From positions 1 through 7,468 of the forward strand of contig WRAL01000065.1 of the NCBI GenBank assembly GCA_009780285.1: 7,468 nucleotides of DNA. Reading direction: 5' to 3'. This document shows positions 5,465-7,468 of this stretch, in pieces. The DNA is from Treponema sp. Its GTDB lineage: Bacteria > Spirochaetota > Spirochaetia > Treponematales > Breznakiellaceae. The notes beneath the pieces are model-generated. The model was given only the letters and a program-made list of their open reading frames with translations. It was not told the DNA's origin and ran no database searches. A program made the translations under genes and the position numbers. Position 1 is the stretch's first letter. Each line of letters opens with the position of its first letter.

Positions 5465-6655
5465 CTACCAATAGACGATAGGCGGACGGCTGAAGTTGCG
5501 CTCCGTGGAGAAATGCCCGATCACGCCCAGATCAATGGCCGCCCGGGTGCTTTCCCAGTCGTTGAAATGCCACCATTCGGAGGCCAGGGGAGTAAGGCCG
5601 GCGCCGGTCGCGTATTCCATCAGGAGCCTCACCCCATCCGTCGCGCTCTTGGCGAAGGCGGCGGTTCTCCAAGCGATGTCGTCGCGTGAAAAAACCGGAT
5701 GCGCGAAAAGAGCCGCCGCGCCGCTTAGCTCGTGAATGATAGTCGGCATGGGAAACTCGACGTAATCCACCACGCGCACGAAAGCGAAATCCCCGGTTCG
5801 CGTTACTTCCGTCACGCGAATGGCGGCAAGGCTGACGTCGATCGCCGTGCCCATCTGATGCGTGTAAGGCGCCGGCGCCAAAAACCAGTTGATGGTGAAC
5901 CAGTCGGAAGTAACGCCGGCTAGAACGGTCGCGTCTGTCTGAATAAGATCGTTAAAATTGTCGTAAACGATTTGATGCGCGTCGTGCGGCCTGAACGCCT
6001 CGTAGATAACAAGCGTGTTTCCATCGGCAAGCGCCGCCTGCTGCGCGGTGAAAATCCTTTCAGCCATTCCATAAAGAACGGGAACTATAAATTCGTACCT
6101 TCCAAGCCGCGAGTTAAAGTCCCTCGCCGAATACAGCGCCTCGCCGGTTACGTTGGGAATATCCAGCCACGAAGATCTGAACAAGGAAAAATAAGTATTG
6201 GTTATGTTATATACAATTGACGGAATAATATCAGGAAGGTTGATAAGGCAAGCCCTGCTTTGAACCCATCCGTTTATGCCCATTATGTCAACGTGCCACC
6301 ACTCGCCGTCCTCCCGTAGAATCGTGAAGCCCTGCCCGGCATCAAGCAAGGCAAGAATCCCGGCTCCCTCGCGCGAGGCCTCAAGCAGGGGCATGTTCAC
6401 GCCGGCATAGCCGGTGGAGCCGCCTATGGGAAGCTCGAACCTTCTTGATCGCGCGACAGGCTCAGGCTGCGGCGCCTCATCGCCGGGCTGGTAATTCGGC
6501 CTGGCTTCCTCGTCGGCCGGCTGCAGGCGCGACGGATCCAGGACTATAAGATCGGGCGGGAAATCGCCTCCGGCGTCTCGCTGCGCCCCGGGCCTGCAGC
6601 CGGCGAAAAATGCCAGCGCAAGAGCGCAGGCCGCTATCGTCACAATTCTTTTCAT
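5465..6655 (-). CDS. Lipoprotein with SH3-like domain and M15 (VanX-like) D-Ala-D-Ala peptidase domain
   Basis: This is a 396-residue predicted lipoprotein. MKRIVTIAACALALAFFAGC is a signal peptide ending in a lipobox, with C20 as the lipidated residue. A Pro/Glu-rich linker (about 30-75) follows, then an SH3-like wall-binding domain (about 78-138, with GQGFTILREDGEWWHVDI and NGWVQ). The M15 domain (about 150-375) carries R222 in YEAFRP, H266 and D273 in HQMGTAID, and E360 and H363 in SEWWHF. That is the H-x6-D plus ExxH zinc site of VanX-type D-alanyl-D-alanine dipeptidases. It likely trims stem peptides or D-Ala-D-Ala outside the cytoplasmic membrane; being exported, it is not an obvious resistance enzyme. 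An alternative start at 6667 has GAGGA seven bases upstream, but it would put an Asp in the signal's N-region. I chose 6655, which has GGGGGA four bases upstream. It is the second gene after traX. Confidence 0.88.
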   Translation of the reverse strand: MKRIVTIAACALALAFFAGCRPGAQRDAGGDFPPDLIVLDPSRLQPADEEARPNYQPGDEAPQPEPVARSRRFELPIGGSTGYAGVNMPLLEASREGAGILALLDAGQGFTILREDGEWWHVDIMGINGWVQSRACLINLPDIIPSIVYNITNTYFSLFRSSWLDIPNVTGEALYSARDFNSRLGRYEFIVPVLYGMAERIFTAQQAALADGNTLVIYEAFRPHDAHQIVYDNFNDLIQTDATVLAGVTSDWFTINWFLAPAPYTHQMGTAIDVSLAAIRVTEVTRTGDFAFVRVVDYVEFPMPTIIHELSGAAALFAHPVFSRDDIAWRTAAFAKSATDGVRLLMEYATGAGLTPLASEWWHFNDWESTRAAIDLGVIGHFSTERNFSRPPIVYW

Positions 6656-6677
6656 ACTATCCCCCATATCGGAATCC

Positions 6678-7454
6678 TCACGGCGCCACGCCAAGCGCAT
6701 ACGCAAGCGAGGTGAATCTATTCAAAAGATGCAGCGCAACAAGATGCGCCGGATAAAACAGGTAAAAGGCGTAAGCCAGTGTTTTCGACTTCTTTCCCAG
6801 CCTGCCGTTGTAGGCCGCAAGGATGGGAAGCGCAAGAAAAACGCCGAGCTGGTACAAATGCAGGTACCAAAAAGGCGAGGATCCATGCCTTAAAAAAACA
6901 GGCGCCAGGTGAAAGACCGCGGCGATGGCGCAGAAGGCCGCGATCTGCCGCCTGAAATCGCCCGAAAAAAATCCGAAGGCGCAGATCCAGAGAACGGCCA
7001 CGAAGTTCCAGTTTGCCGTGTAGGCGGCAAGGCAGCAGGCGGCCAAAATCAAAGGCTTAAAAGGCGCGCGGATTTTTTCGCTCTTTATCGCCGACAGCGC
7101 CACAAGCCCCATAGACAGCGCCCAGATAACGCTCGTGGGCGGGAAAATATTTCCTGCGGATGGAAGGAGCGGGTGGCCAAAGGCCAGGTTGAACGGCGCG
7201 TGGGAAATGACGGCTAAACCCAGCAGGCGCAGGACGTAGGCGCGTTTGTTGGAAGTGTGCCTATAGCCCTCGGCGATGAGGAAGCAGAAAATAGGCGCGA
7301 CGATTCTGCCGGGAACGCGTAGGAGCAGGCGCAAAAGAGCATCGGCGGGGAGAAAAAGCACGACGAAATGATCGAGGAACATAAGCGCTATTGCAAGGAC
7401 TTTAAGCCGGTTTGCCGTAAAGCCCCAATGCGCCGGGGCTTCCGCTCCGGCCAT
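6678..7454 (-). CDS. TraX-family polytopic membrane protein
   Basis: This protein of at least 258 residues is mostly hydrophobic, with about seven or eight likely membrane segments. The N-terminus RLKVLAIALMFLDHF (D28, H29), then RVPGRIVAPIFCFLIAEGYRHTSNKR (residues 46-71) and YVLRLLGLAVISHAPFNL, and the C-terminal FYLFYPAHLVALHLL are typical of the TraX family. The founding member acetylates F-pilin in conjugative plasmids. Chromosomal members occur in many bacteria with no pilin nearby, and their substrate is unknown; they are suspected membrane acyltransferases. No conjugation gene is visible here, so pilin acetylation should not be assumed. The start is uncertain: no clear ribosome binding site is seen, and the frame stays open to the window edge 14 bases upstream. 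The lipoprotein gene begins 22 bases after its stop, suggesting one transcript. Confidence 0.85.
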   Translation of the reverse strand: MAGAEAPAHWGFTANRLKVLAIALMFLDHFVVLFLPADALLRLLLRVPGRIVAPIFCFLIAEGYRHTSNKRAYVLRLLGLAVISHAPFNLAFGHPLLPSAGNIFPPTSVIWALSMGLVALSAIKSEKIRAPFKPLILAACCLAAYTANWNFVAVLWICAFGFFSGDFRRQIAAFCAIAAVFHLAPVFLRHGSSPFWYLHLYQLGVFLALPILAAYNGRLGKKSKTLAYAFYLFYPAHLVALHLLNRFTSLAYALGVAP

Positions 7455-7468
7455 GTCCGCGTCAGTTC

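Noticed and set aside
6656..6706. Upstream start for the M15 lipoprotein at 6706
   Set aside because: It would overlap the TraX-family gene and place an Arg- and Asp-containing leader before a clear lipoprotein signal; starts at 6655 or 6667 fit better.

Overview
The window is G+C-rich bacterial chromosome. It holds six protein genes and two complex, repeat-filled intergenic regions. No rRNA, tRNA, transposase, integrase, CRISPR array or plasmid gene is visible. The gene set best fits a spirochaete of the Treponema type: a membrane-anchored M23 peptidase is followed directly by a bactofilin, a DUF327/YaaR protein and a PSP1/RicT protein. That assignment rests on gene content and recollection of similar gene order, not on a search, and is moderate.

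Positions 1-531 carry no credible gene. They contain a directly repeated ~100-bp module (1-101 and 198-296), each copy with two near-perfect triloop hairpins. Between the copies is a strong terminator-like hairpin (122-151). A consensus sigma-70 promoter (475-503) then drives the first operon.

The operon at 532-3462 (+) is M23 peptidase, bactofilin, YaaR-like protein, RicT/PSP1 protein, with gaps of 1, 8 and 9 bases. The first two form the well-known pair of cell-shape partners: a bactofilin scaffold and a peptidoglycan hydrolase. The last two keep the neighbourhood that yaaR and yaaT/ricT have in Firmicutes, without the holB that separates them there.

Positions 3463-3970 form a second intergenic region. 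It starts with a 106-bp nested palindrome overlapping the ricT stop codon. It continues with a second copy of the repeat family seen at the start of the window: conserved flanks around a terminator hairpin whose stem sequence differs but stays fully paired, then a 23-bp perfect inverted repeat. A weak promoter and a strong ribosome binding site lead into an M20 dipeptidase gene (pepD, 3971-5422, +).

On the minus strand, converging on pepD with a hairpin between, are a TraX-family membrane protein (6678-7454) and, 22 bases downstream, an SH3-plus-M15 (VanX-like) lipoprotein peptidase (5465-6655). The two are probably co-transcribed. Three of the six products are peptidases and two (M23, M15) probably act on cell-wall peptides outside the cytoplasmic membrane. 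The most unusual material is the intergenic repeat family rather than the genes.
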